Below, one piece after another: positions 23,480 to 34,362 of a stretch of 64,000 bases of DNA. Source of the stretch: Paguma larvata (lineage: Eukaryota > Chordata > Mammalia > Carnivora > Viverridae). The notes under the pieces were generated by a model. It did not search any database. It saw only the letters and a program-made list of their open reading frames with translations, and was not told the origin of the DNA. The stretch lies in assembly GCA_030068075.1 (NCBI GenBank), contig CM057832.1, positions 81,838,002-81,902,001 of the forward strand. The letters are read 5' to 3'. Position numbers and translations under genes: made by a program. The stretch's first letter is position 1, and each line of letters begins with the position of its first letter.

Positions 23480-25363
23480 TGTAATGATTTTTTTTTAAAG
23501 AAGTGAGAGATTTCTTTTTTATCCAAATGGGAGTATAATTGCTTGATGCCCTGGAGTCCAGGGGTGGGGGCTGAGTTTCTCTTTGCTAGCCCACTTTGGA
23601 GGTTTTCTATAGAAGGAACCAAGGCTATTAATGTACTCCAGGTACCTCCTTCAAGTTAAGTCTGTCTCACCACAGAGTTCCTGGAATCCTAGACATGGAC
23701 ACTGCACAAAGCATAGAGGACATCTATTCCTGTGCTTTTCAAAGCAGTGAGTCCCTTATCAAGCTTTTGGGGGCACTTAATCATTACATAGAGGAAGGCT
23801 GAGCTGTTTTCCTAGATGCAGTGGTAAAGATGGCAGAGCCCATTATGCATCTATTCCTTCAACTTAAAACCCTCCAGACACCTCCACATGCCTTGCATTC
23901 AAATCAACTGATAATCTTTTTAGTAATTGAGATTCCTGGCTCCTCCTTCTTCCTAGACCTACTAAATCAATTTCAAAGGTGAAGGATTATGAGTTTGGAG
24001 TGTGAGCACACATCTCACCTGTTTATTCATGCTCACTAAGGTTTAACAGCCTTTTCCCTAAAAAACTTAAAACCACCTCTCCGATATCCTTAGAGATGAA
24101 GAGACTGAGAAACAGATGGACCAGCTGAAGACTGAAGGCTGCCAAGGCTGGAAACCAACAGTTTGCCCACCCCTACCCATGCCCTGGCCTCCAGCCTCTG
24201 TGTAAGGTGTATACAAGAGGCAGTTCTTTATTTTGTACTTGGAGTGGGGGAGGAACTCCACCTCTGAACTCTTCCAGAACATTTCCCACACATTACTTAA
24301 CAACAAAAAGTATTTATTTCTTTATTTTGAGGGTGAAAAATAAATCTGTTACCCATGTTTTCACCTAATAGAACACTGTATTCTCCAGGGTCAGCATTTA
24401 GGCATCTTGTAAAAATCGATCTCCAAAAGCTAATGGTTTCATTGGGGAGGTGAGGATTTTGGTTCTCAGCCTTTTCTTCTAACTAATGGCTCAATAACAA
24501 GACTGAAATCATCCGGGACCAAAAGGAATTTCCAATGATGAAGGAGCATCTTAATAAGAAATGAGTGGGATAGTGCTGTAACCCTGAAATCTTGGCACTT
24601 TCAGCCTTGTAAACCTGATGAGGTTCATGAAAGCAGCCTTTGTACCTCACTTGGCACCGTGTGCGAGCGAGATCCCAGATTTCTCATGAACTGAAGCGAC
24701 AGGGGTGATGGATCTGATCGTGTGAGGTGACACACACCAGGCCTTGGAAGTGCCTGTAAATGGAGGTCCCTTTTAGCATTCAGGATTGAAGCTTGGGCAG
24801 GCAAAGTCACAGGAACTCCTTTCCCCCTCTCTTTCTTTCCCCCTCTCTTTTTGGTTGGTTGTTCGAGGCATGCATTGCAAATCGGAAGTGGTTGAGAGAA
24901 GGGGGACTCTATTTCCACCAACTATAGTTGTAACTTGAGTTTGTAGCAGAAAGTGAAATAAGACAGGACCATCAAACCTCATGATTTTCAATGGCTGGAA
25001 TCCTTTTTTGCGTCTCGCCCAGATGTGTGTGTACTGGTTAAGTGCTAGGCAATTAGTGTATGTTTCTATGCTGTAGTTCTTTATACATTTCTTGCTTGTT
25101 GAGAAGTGACTCTGTAGTCTCACGGTGTATGGGCCAATTCTTTTAAGATTCAACATTGTACTAGGTCGTGGTAACTGCCCATGTGTCTATTTCTAAAGAA
25201 GTGGTTGCTCTCATAGGGTCTGGGCATGAGCTAGAGGGAAAGGTTTTCTTTTTATCTTCCTGCCCGATACAAATAAAGGTGCCTTCTTCTGGTAACAGTG
25301 TCACATGGCACCCTCTCAGAGATGGATGTTCCACTTGATGGCCCAGTAGTGATACAGAGAACA
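23480..25363. other. Unannotated DNA, possible old DNA transposon at 23.73-23.99 kb
   Basis: GTGCTTTTCAAAGCAGTGAG...CATTCAAATCAACTG...GATTCCTGGCTCCTCC...ACTAAATCAATTTC loosely follows a MER-type hAT layout, too weakly for a firm call. The rest shows nothing recognisable. Confidence 0.3.
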
Positions 25364-25456
25364 GAACTGTTCTTTGTCTCAAGATGCTCATGTCTGCGTG
25401 GTGAATGTCTGCGTGGTGAACTGTTCTTTGTCTCAAGATGCTCATGTCTCTGTGGG
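25364..25456. repeat. 54-bp imperfect tandem duplication
   Basis: GAACTGTTCTTTGTCTCAAG starts at 25,364 and again at 25,418. The 54-bp period includes an internal repeat of about 15 bp (GTCTGCGTGGTGAA) at 25,392-25,420. Confidence 0.9.
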
Positions 25457-26565
25457 CAGGTGTCTCATGGATAGCAGCGCTGTCAACATAATTTATGGGG
25501 GCCCTTGTTCAAAAAGTAGGAAACAGTTGTCATTAAAGGAACTAAAACATAGAGCTTTTCCTTTTCTTCCACAGGTTTTCTCCTGATAAGTCATGTTTTT
25601 TTTTTTTTATTTACTATTGAACATCATTTTAAGTAAAAACAAAATTTTAGCTTACTTGCATGTGTTTTACCAGTTCTATTGGGCCATGTCAGTCTTAAAT
25701 GTAAATTTATGAACATTTAACTCAGATGTGGAATCATCAAAATCACACAATACATATTTGGGAACTCCCACATGCATCTGTCTTTCATTCTTACCAGAAC
25801 AGTGGGACTGGTGCCTGATACTAACTCAGTTGTTTTCAATTCACCTGAATTGTACTAACAAATTCCACCTGTGCTTCCTGGGGAGCATGGAAGAATTGAA
25901 AGGAAGAGGAGCAATGGGCTGCTCTCACTTTGCCTTTTTCTGTGCCACCATTTTCAGCATAAGTGGTTGGCGATCCAGGAAAGTGACTTGGGTATGGAAA
26001 TATTGATAGCATTCCTTGGGAGTTCTGTTCCCTCGAACACCCTTGCATTCTTTCTGTGCTTGAAGAAAATTCCGATGAAAAGAGAAAAACATGGCATCTC
26101 TGAGGTGTCCCTCTAGCTGCTTACTCAGTTGTGGACTGAACACACTTACATGAAACTCACTCGGAATGTCACTGGACTCCCATGCATTACAAGTCCACCA
26201 GAATCCTGTGCTCATAGGGCAGTGCAAACACTTTGTGTGACTGGGACAGCATGCATACTGACCAGACGTCTTCTCTGCTCACACGCATGCTCCATTGTCC
26301 TATGAGAACTCACTTACATAACAAGTTCAGAGAAAAAATTAGGAAGAATTTCAAGATGATGACAGTAGAGCTTAATGCCAAGTGTGGGGCCCTTGTGAGA
26401 TCAGGGACTTCTGCGACTGCACGGATCACACATCCATGAAGATAGCCTTGATGGGAAATTAGAATCAGAGAATGTTTGGTAAGCATGAAATAAAGACCAA
26501 AGATTTTAGGAGACCTTACCTGACCACTGTGGAAAGTTAAGACTAAGACATGTCCTGGCACCAAT
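25457..26565. other. Unannotated DNA
   Basis: It contains a T-run (25,597-25,608) and no recognised repeat. Overlapping frames up to 100 codons on both strands look like chance. Confidence 0.35.
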
Positions 26566-27030
26566 GACATTGAGGTCTCAGCTCAGATGTCACCTTTTCA
26601 GGGTGATTTTCTATGACCACTCAATCTAAAGCAACTCTCCTCAGTCATTCTTTATTATGGCAGTGGTTCTCCAACTTTATTGTTTTTGCTGGATCCTATC
26701 TCTGAAGTGTCTGACTGGAAGGTTTTGAGGGAAGCCTGAGAGTCCGTTTTTCTAATGAGCTCCCAGGAGATGCTGATACTGCTGATTCGGAGACCAAACT
26801 TTGAGAACAACTACTCTCTTTCATTACTCTGCTTCATTTTTCCTACAGCATATATCTGGAAATTGTCTTTGTATTTATTTACTTGTTCATTGTCTATTTC
26901 TACCACATGGAATTAAGTTCAAAAAGAGCAGAAATTTAGTCTGTTATGTTCACTACTATACCTTAGAGCTTGGAGCATGCCTGGCTGGTGATAGGTACTC
27001 GGTAAATATTTATTGAATTAAGTCGTGAAT
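26566..27030 (+). mobile_element. L2 3' end, sense, split by a MER5-type element
   Basis: TGAGGTCTCAGCTCAGATGTCACCTTTTCAGGG is a clear L2 phrase. After an interruption it resumes with TTTGTATTTATTTACTTGTTC, GTTCACTACTATACCTTAGAGC and the end GGTACTCGGTAAATATTTATTGAATTAAG. Intact order despite the insertion. Confidence 0.82.
26661..26814. mobile_element. MER5A-like hAT (Charlie) nonautonomous element
   Basis: Begins CAGTGGTTCTCCAACTTT and ends AAACTTTGAGAACAACTAC: inverted termini of MER5-type elements. The core CTAATGAGCTCCCAGGAGATGCTGATACTGCTG fits. It sits inside the L2, so it inserted later. The expected 8-bp target duplication is not clear. Confidence 0.8.
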
Positions 27031-28024
27031 GCATGACCAGGAAGCTCAGTGGGTGAGAGGTTATTAGATAGTGGTCATTGGGGTACAGCTGGGCCAAAGA
27101 AACACTTCTACCTATGCCAGGTAGGAGATATTGCTGGTCACATTTGCTTCTAGGCAAATAAAATGCAAAGTTGCAAATGTAGGGGCAGGGAGCAGTAATC
27201 CTGAAACATAATGTTAGGAAACCCAACTGGATAATTTAAATGGGGGGAATAGAAGGGGCATTATAATTTCCTTTCTTGCTTGTGTATTTGGCCGTGGCTA
27301 TAACAGAATGGGATGCAAGGGTCCGTCTTGTCCATAGGTGGATTCCAGAGTCTCAGCTGCTCTGCTGTGACAGTCCTTGTATTTTGGATCCTTGGCTGTT
27401 GGTTTACCAGAAGCACATATTCAAGCTAGACCGTATATTATAAACTCCCTCGTCTACCACTGATGCGTTTATGAACTGAGATGAGCAAAGGTGATTTTCC
27501 ATGATAATCGCATGAAGAATGACCATGACTTTCTCAGACATCCCACTTGGAATCTGGCATACTCTGACTCTGCAGCCCCAGGAAAATCTGGAGACTTTCA
27601 GGGCTAGTGAGCTGGTGACAGTGGTGACACCCCGTGCTTACACATATAATCCTTGAGCCCCTGAGATGCCTTAGCCTTCCATGTCTTAGCAGTCATCCAG
27701 CAGTTTGGTCAGTGTCACCTGATCCTCTGTACTCCCTACATTTTTCTTTAAAAAATAGATTTTTGTGTCACTTAAAATACCCTTTCAGCTTTCTTTCAAG
27801 TAGCTTTGGCAGAAGTAGGTTCTGAGGGGAAAAGTTTCTGTGAAACTCCTAAAACCAGGAGGCAGCAATTATGTATCAGGTTCAGCCGGAGGAGGGAGAA
27901 TCACGACTCCACCATAGACACCTGTCACGTGTGTTTGTGTGACAAGAATAGGCCCAGCACTTGGCCACAGTCAGAGCAGGTCATGGTGCTGGACGATCTG
28001 TGGAAGTGCTTCAGCCTCTTGGCA
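27031..28024. other. Unannotated DNA
   Basis: No recognised repeat. The left part of a 156-codon open frame (27,806-28,276) lies here; that frame runs into MER5 and MaLR sequence and is not a gene. Confidence 0.4.
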
Positions 28025-28120
28025 AGAAGTTCACATTGGTGGTTCTCAAACCCTGGTGTATTAGAAAGATTTCTGCTCCTTGCTTCTAGAGATTCTGAGT
28101 CACTGTGTCTGGGGAAGAGT
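28025..28120 (+). mobile_element. MER5-like hAT fragment
   Basis: TGGTGGTTCTCAAACCCTGGTGTATTAGAAAGA followed by AGATTCTGAGTCACTGTGTCTGGGG matches one half of a MER5-type element; the other end is lost. Confidence 0.6.
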
Positions 28121-28124
28121 GTGT

Positions 28125-28442
28125 TACTCAGTGTGATCTTTGTTAAGGAGTGCCACAGACTGGATGACTTTTACGATAGACATTTGTTTACGTCACGGCT
28201 CTGGAGGCTGCAAGATGGAGATGAGGTGTCAGCAGGGTTCCCTGTGGTCTTCCCGCTGTGCGTGACTTTGTCCTAGCCTGCTCTGGAAAGCACGCAGGTC
28301 ATGTTTGATTAGGTTCCATTCAATTGAATTTAACCTTAATTACCTTTTTAAAGATGCACTCATTAAATAGTCATATTGTGAGGCACTGGAGGTTAGGGCC
28401 TCAATGTAGGAATTTGGTGGGTATGCAATTCGGCCCATAATA
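28125..28442 (-). mobile_element. MaLR (MLT1-type) LTR fragment, antisense
   Basis: AAGGAGTGCCACAGACTGGATGACTTTTACG, CGGCTCTGGAGGCTGCAAGATGGAGATGAGGTGTCAGCAGGG, AACCTTAATTACCTTTTTAAAG and GGGCCTCAATGTAGGAATTTGG...AATTCGGCCCATAA are the ordered blocks of a reversed MLT1-type LTR, internally shortened. Confidence 0.75.
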
Positions 28443-30493
28443 GGTAGAGCTCAGGGAAGCTGTATTTCCAACCCTGTCTCCAGGTCATTTTGATATAGCC
28501 AGGCTTACAGCCAGTGTTTTGTGGCCACTGCAAACACCTGCTAGATCTGCAGCCCTGTCCACTGGCACAATGCTCATTTTTCTCCTTTGCAAATGAGACC
28601 TTCTCTGCCAAGCCAGCTGATTTTCAATGGGATTGTAACAAATATACTCCGGAAGGACTCAGTAACTCAATACTTTGCTGCCTGCAAATATAATCTGGGT
28701 TCACCTGTGGCTGGACTTTTGGGTGTCAACCCAGAGACATTTCATTTCCATCCCCCTATCTTCTCCGAAGCAAAGCAGGTTTGGTATTTGCAGGAAAATG
28801 TGAATCCGAAGACAGATTATGAGTAAAGCTTTGGGTGCTGGAAAATGGATCAGATGTAAACCTAATTGCCTATAATTTATTTTCTGTGGCTGCAATTTGG
28901 TCTGCTCTCCAAAAATCCTCATTAAATCTTAAACTCCAGGATATATCCCCCTGTCCCTAAGGAAATAGTACAGCACTAACAAGCATTTGCCTGAAAAGTC
29001 AATCTTCAGTATATGTTTCTCTCCAATAAGCCCTTCCTTTCTGCCAACTGTCAAAACTGTCTGTACGAATGCAGATAACTCATCTATGGTGGAGTCCATT
29101 TTCCCTACGTGTGTGTGTTTTGGGGTGGGGGGTGTGGAGGTGAGGTGGGTTTAACTTTAAGAACATACTTTACTTGCCATTTCTTGAGTTTATGAAGTGA
29201 TAAATCTCCTCCCAAGTGGAGATAATATTTTCATTAGAATTTTGTGGGGCAAGAGCATTTTTTGAATCATGCCTTCTTGCGTCTTGGGGTAGTAAAAATG
29301 ATACATTTTCTCGTCTGATCCTGCTCTATTGACAGCAGCGGCTTCAATATCACAACCTAAATACTATGCACAATTCACTATTTGTGTAGGAAATTAAGGT
29401 TCAACCATCCTCAGTTTTGATTTTTAGACCAGAAGGAGCCCTAGACACATGGGTTATACCATCATTCTGGAGGGCTTGGAACAGTGTGAGGGTGTTTTGT
29501 CGTGTTCACAACATCTGGGGGGCATTCCTGGAATTTAATGGTGGGAAGCAGAGAAGTGAGACATCCCTACAATACTCAGAACAGTTCCATACAACCAAAA
29601 CTGATGCACCAAAAATGCTTTTAACAACCCTTTTGAGAGGCATTGATGGATATCAAAGAATGAGCTTTAGTAACAGCAAAGATGGAAGGAAAATTGATGT
29701 GGCACCTCCCTTTAATGCTTCCAGCACTGAAGACGGGCTAAATGGAAAAGCTGCCTTAGCTTCTTCCACCTAAATTGTTTGGGAGGTGATCCAGAGCACA
29801 GAAGGTGAGCAGAGTGTGGCTGCCCTTCCCAGAAGGGGGTCCTGCCTGGTCTGGATTTTCTGCAGAACCTACAAGCCAAGGCAATGACCCTGAACTTCAG
29901 TGTGCTGGACTAGGAGAGACGCGAGGCTGCCTGAGTGTACATGCGCCCCCACCCCCAAAGAGAAATGTGGTAAAGGCAAGTCAGAGGGACAGGAAGTATG
30001 GCATTGGGGGCAGCAAGGAGCAGAAGTTCGAGCACTTGCCTGAAAGAACAGAAGGATTGGCATGGACGGAATAAGGTGCTTGGATAGAATTGAAGAACTA
30101 TTCTTCCTTCTCTTTCGAACTTCATATTGTATCAATTCACTTGAATTCATGATATCCTCAGTTCCTCAGCATTGTCCTCAAAGGGTAGGGGCTTGTCTTT
30201 GATTCAGTTAAAAAAAGAAAAGAATTTCTCCTGCAGTAGACTCTCTTTTTATCTTTAAAATAAAATCACAAACTTTTGGTTTAATTCCACACACTGTTAT
30301 TTTTAATGAGAGTAAATTTTTTTTTTCTAAATTCACTTTGTTTCTGTCAGAGTGATTGTACATGATCATTTAAAGCAAGAATTATCTTTGTAAGCATCCT
30401 GTTTGTTAATCATAATAGGACACTCCAAATAATTTTGAAAAGAAACCTTCCCAAAGGTGACCAAATTGAAATTAAGATAATTTCCCCACTAAT
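28443..30493. other. Unannotated unique DNA
   Basis: It contains a G-rich patch (29,110-29,145) and an open frame of 118 codons at 29,417-29,773 with no family likeness and no splice sites of note. No recognised repeat. Confidence 0.4.
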
Positions 30494-30510
30494 AAAAAGT
30501 ATATATTATT

Positions 30511-30716
30511 GGGGCGCCTGGGTGGCTCAGTTGGTTAAGCCGCCAACTTCGGCTCAGGTCATGATCTCACGGTCTGTGAGTTCGAGCCCCGCATCGGGCT
30601 CTGTGCTGATGGCTCAGAGCCTGGAGCCTGCTTCAGATTCTGTACCTCCCTCTCTCTCTGCCCTTCCCCTGCTCATACTCTGTCTCTATGTCTCTCAAAA
30701 ATAAATAAATGTTAAA
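30511..30716 (+). mobile_element. Young CanSINE, sense, perfect 17-bp duplication
   Basis: Starts GGGGCGCCTGGGTGGCTCAG and keeps CpG-containing sites typical of young copies. The 17-bp duplication AAAAAGTATATATTATT (30,494-30,510 and 30,717-30,733) is perfect, which suggests a recent insertion. Confidence 0.98.
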
Positions 30717-30934
30717 AAAAAGTATATATTATTTCTATAACTTCAGGCTCAAGAATATCTTATTTTTGCAGTAGTGAATGGCTGACGGTATGAGAACAAC
30801 ATTACTTACTTCTTATGGAAGTGCTTATTTCAGTTTAAAATATCATAATTAAGGAATGTCAAAAACCTAAATATTATCAGAGATTTTAATTTTGTGTGTT
30901 TAGCTGACTGTGAATATTATTTTTTCCTTTGCTT

Positions 30935-31143
30935 AAAATTTTTTTTTTAATGTTTAATCATTTCTAAGGGAGAGGAAGAGACGGCGCATGAGGGGGGGAC
31001 GGGTCAAGAGAGAGGGAGACACAGAATCCGAAGCAGGCTCCAGGCTCTGAGCTGTCAGTGCAGAACCCGATGTGGGACTCGAATCCATGGAACTGTGAGA
31101 TCATGACTGCAGGCTTAACTGACTGAGCCACCTAGGAGCCCCT
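30935..31143 (-). mobile_element. CanSINE, antisense
   Basis: TTTTTTTTAATGTTTAATCATTTC, GAATCCGAAGCAGGCTCCAGG and CTGACTGAGCCACCTAGGAGCCCC. TTTTTTCCTTTG occurs at 30,920-30,931 and 31,148-31,159 as the target duplication. Confidence 0.95.
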
Positions 31144-31214
31144 ATTTTTTTTTCCTTTGTGAAAAAGTATTTTATTGGATCTAAATCTTTCTTTTGACCT
31201 CAAGAGGAGTAAGT

Positions 31215-32965
31215 ACATTCAACTGTTTAATTTTACAAACATTTATCCTGAATCTAGTGTGTTTAAAATACACACTATGTGTATTTTCTGTGTGCATTGG
31301 AAACGTCAAAGTTAATAAGACATATACTTATCCCCTACCTGTTAGGGTATAGAGATAGGAACTGCTATGGCTGGAATGCAGGGTAGGCTGTGATCAGTGC
31401 TGCAATAGACATATGGGGAAGAAATGAGTGCTGTGAGGTGTCCACTTAGTCCATAGATATGTCTTCAGCATTGACTGAGCCAGGGTCTCTCCTAAGTAGT
31501 GAGAATACAGTGGCCAGGAAGGCAGATACTACTCTTGCTCTTTCAGAGCATCTAGGGTACAGAGGGCATATGTGTCTAGAAGGGACTAATTCTGGCTGGG
31601 ATTATGAGGGGCAATAACACTGTAAAGACCATGTTAGAATTTCTCATGGGGCCCCTGGGTGGCTCAGTCAGTTGAGCGGCTGACTTCGGCTCAGGTCATG
31701 ATCTCGCGGTCTATATGTTCAAGCCCCACATCAGGCTCTGTTTGGGCAGCTCAGATCCTGGAGCCTGCTTTGGATTCTGTGTCTCCCTCTCTCTCTGCTC
31801 CTCCCCCACTCACGTACTCTCCCTCTCTCAAAAATAAATCAAACTGAAAAAAAAAAATTTCTTGGGATTGGTTGGTTGGTTGATGTAGAAATATCAAGGG
31901 AAAAGGATTCCGGTCACAGAGAGCAGAAACTGAGAGAAGAGACTTTGGAGAGTGTATTCGGAAATGGAAAGTAAATCCTAGACACTGGATCCAAGATAGT
32001 TGAGCTTAGGATGAGTGTAGAAGATCCAGTGGAAACTGTTTCCATGTTGTGAGAGATTCCTGGTGAGCACATTTTACTTACCATTTCATGAATCACAAAG
32101 TGACAGACATCACTCAATGGTTGGAAGTATTTCCCATTAAATTTGGTAATACAAACTTTTTGTTTTTCTTTTCTTTTGTGCCCGGTCTTCAAAGGCTTGG
32201 AGAATTTTGACCAGGAGGATACTATGATCATATCCGAGACTGAAAAGGATAGTGTGGAAGTAGGGCTTTTTAAGAGATATCAGTAGTAACCTGTTCTCCC
32301 CCTCTCAGCCTCCGATAGACAGGCCATGGTAGACCTACCATTCACAGGTATTAAGCCATAGGTAATCAACTTTGTAGTGTAGCAGTAAAATATGAATGGG
32401 GCCCATCAAAGTCTTGCTTTTGTGAACTTAATCTCTAAGATGGAAATTTGCCAGTTAGCCCTGTAACTGATGGCCAAAGGTGTCCAAGAAGTTGAATCTG
32501 AAGTGCTAAAGTTAAAAATTCTCCATGAGCCTCCCCCTGTCCCCCCAAAAGGGAGAAGCTGGTGATGAAGAAGCTAGAAAGCTAGGAGGGAGATTTGGAT
32601 AGTGCCAGCAATCAGAGGAGGGCAGCCACTGTCTGTGAGAAGATCCCGTGACACCGAGAGCAAGTTAGGTTCCTGGTCGTGAGAGTGAGAAGCGATAGCT
32701 GGGAAACCCAGCAGGCCAGGGTGTCTATGTCTCAGTCACCCGTAGATATGAGGATGCGAGGTTTATGAAGAGGGAAAAACTAATAGGACTCTGAGATTTC
32801 AATATTGTGATTAGAAGGGTGGTATTAGGTCTCAGGCATAAGGAAATTTTGTAGAAGCAGAAGGTGCTGACTTCTGGCTTGGACAAATTGGGTGGAAGTA
32901 CTTACGGAATATCTATGTAGAGAAATGCAGAGATGAATGACTTTGTGAATGTGTAACTTAGAAAT
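31215..32965 (-). mobile_element. L2 fragments, antisense, split by a SINE
   Basis: Two successive reversed L2 ends: ACAAACATTTATCCTGAATC...TTAATAAGACATATACTTATCCCC at 31,235-31,336, and AGCATTGACTGAGCCAGGGTC...AATACAGTGGCCAGGAAGGC at 31,469-31,523. The body continues to about 32.96 kb. The copies are old; internal boundaries are uncertain. Confidence 0.5.
31648..31855 (+). mobile_element. CanSINE, sense, within L2
   Basis: GGGGCCCCTGGGTGGCTCAGTC, CTCAGGTCATGATCTCGCGG, CTCTCTCTGCTCCTCCCCC and CTCAAAAATAAATCAAAC tail. AATTTCT flanks it (31,638-31,644 and 31,856-31,862). Confidence 0.95.
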
Positions 32966-32984
32966 CAGTGAAAGTAAGGCAGTC

Positions 32985-33060
32985 AGCATTTGTGGTATTG
33001 CCTATTATGTGACAGGCACTGTTCTAACTACTCCACATATGGGTGTTCATGTAGTCACTG
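32985..33060 (-). mobile_element. L2/MIR fragment
   Basis: CCTATTATGTGACAGGCACTGTTCTAACTAC is the conserved 'ctatgtgccaggcactgttctaa' phrase. Confidence 0.65.
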
Positions 33061-33810
33061 TTCTCCAGGCAGGGCGTGCCATTCGCCTCTTTGTTCTCAC
33101 ATCCATTCCCTGACCTTTCCTTACCCTGTTCCACATTGAAGGAAGCTCTTCTATGCAACAACATTTCCAAGACTTCTCCAAACATGGTTTCTGGCCAGGT
33201 TTGGCCAATGAGAGTCATGGTGAAGATAGGAGGGCAGGAGAAAGGTATTTCTCTGCTGTCTGTTTTCAGTTGTGTCTCTAGTGTTAGTCACTGCTCTGTC
33301 TCTTCTGTGATATCTTCTCCCACTGGATAGAAAAAAAAAAAAGGGAGGAAATCCCATATATATGCTACATTTGGGTGAATCTGCATATAAAGTAAAAAAA
33401 TGTATAAAGTAGTGATTTTACCCTTTCTGTTACAAAAAATACAGGCTCTTCAGGGCTGTTACAGAAACTTTGCAGTCTCTTTAGGGACCTAGTCATGTTT
33501 CTTTCTGCTTGGCCATCTCTGGCACCTGGTTTCTACCGTCAGGGTTTCCTCGGGATCCAAAATGGCAGATGGAACTTGGTCGTCATGTCTGTGTTCTAGG
33601 TAGTAGGAACAAGAACAAGGAAAGCAGAAAAGAAGAATTATTCCTTGCATTCCTCAGCTTGGATCTCATTGGCTGCAACATAATCACATGGCCACATGAA
33701 GCTGAAAGGGAGGCTGAGAGTTGGTGTGGCAGTTTGCCATAATGTATTTAGCTAAAATTGAGGTAGTTACCAAAAAAAGGGGAGAATGGACATTAGCACC
33801 TGGATGTCTC
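33061..33810. other. Unannotated DNA
   Basis: No recognised repeat except an A-run near 33,330. Confidence 0.35.
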
Positions 33811-33814
33811 AACC

Positions 33815-33960
33815 TCAGCTCTGAGGTAAATATTATCCTCATTTAAAAGATATACATTGGTTCTAGAGAGCTTCAGAAGGGCCCACAAGTCATATGTAGT
33901 AGGGCCAGCATTTCACCCCAGGCCTGTCTAACTCCAGCATTCCTAAGCTTTTGCCTGTAG
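33815..33960 (-). mobile_element. MIR/L2 fragment, antisense
   Basis: GTAAATATTATCCTCATTTAAAAGATATACATTGG, then CCACAAGTCATATGTAGTAGGGCCAGCATTTCACCCCAGGCCTGTCTAAC follows the reversed MIR order. Confidence 0.65.
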
Positions 33961-34227
33961 TAAGGTTAGGGCTGGAGTGGTCATGGGACATCCACCACTT
34001 GGAACAGGTATTTCAAGCATGAGCGAGAGTGTGATTTCCCAGGGAGAACATAGAAATAAAAAAAGCAAAGGGGACAGGGGAGAAATAAAGAAACAAGGGG
34101 CTAGGGAAGGCCTGGAGTCAGAGGTAGAAGATGAATAGCTCTTTGGGGAAAATAGGATGGAAGAGAAGGGAAGGAAGCCAGAGAACCGAGGTACAGAGCA
34201 GCCAAGGAAGGGGCAGGCTGAGTCAGC

Positions 34228-34362
34228 AGTATCCTACCATGGAGACATACTGGCCTTGGAGTCAGGGAATTTGGGTCTGCATCTCAGCTCTGTCATTTTC
34301 CGATGACATGACCTTGGATAGTTCTTCCATGGCCTGAACTTGATGGCTCTTATTTCCTGGTA
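34228..34362 (+). mobile_element. MIR fragment, sense
   Basis: CTGGCCTTGGAGTCAGGGAATTTGGGTCTGCATCTCAGCTCTGTC then ATGACATGACCTTGGATAGTTC is the central MIR order. Confidence 0.75.

Noticed and set aside
27806..28276. Longest open frame in the window (156 codons, plus)
   Set aside because: It runs through a MER5-type fragment and a reversed MaLR LTR; no family likeness and no splice context.
29417..29773. 118-codon open frame
   Set aside because: No recognisable domain; length is within chance for 64 kb on six frames.
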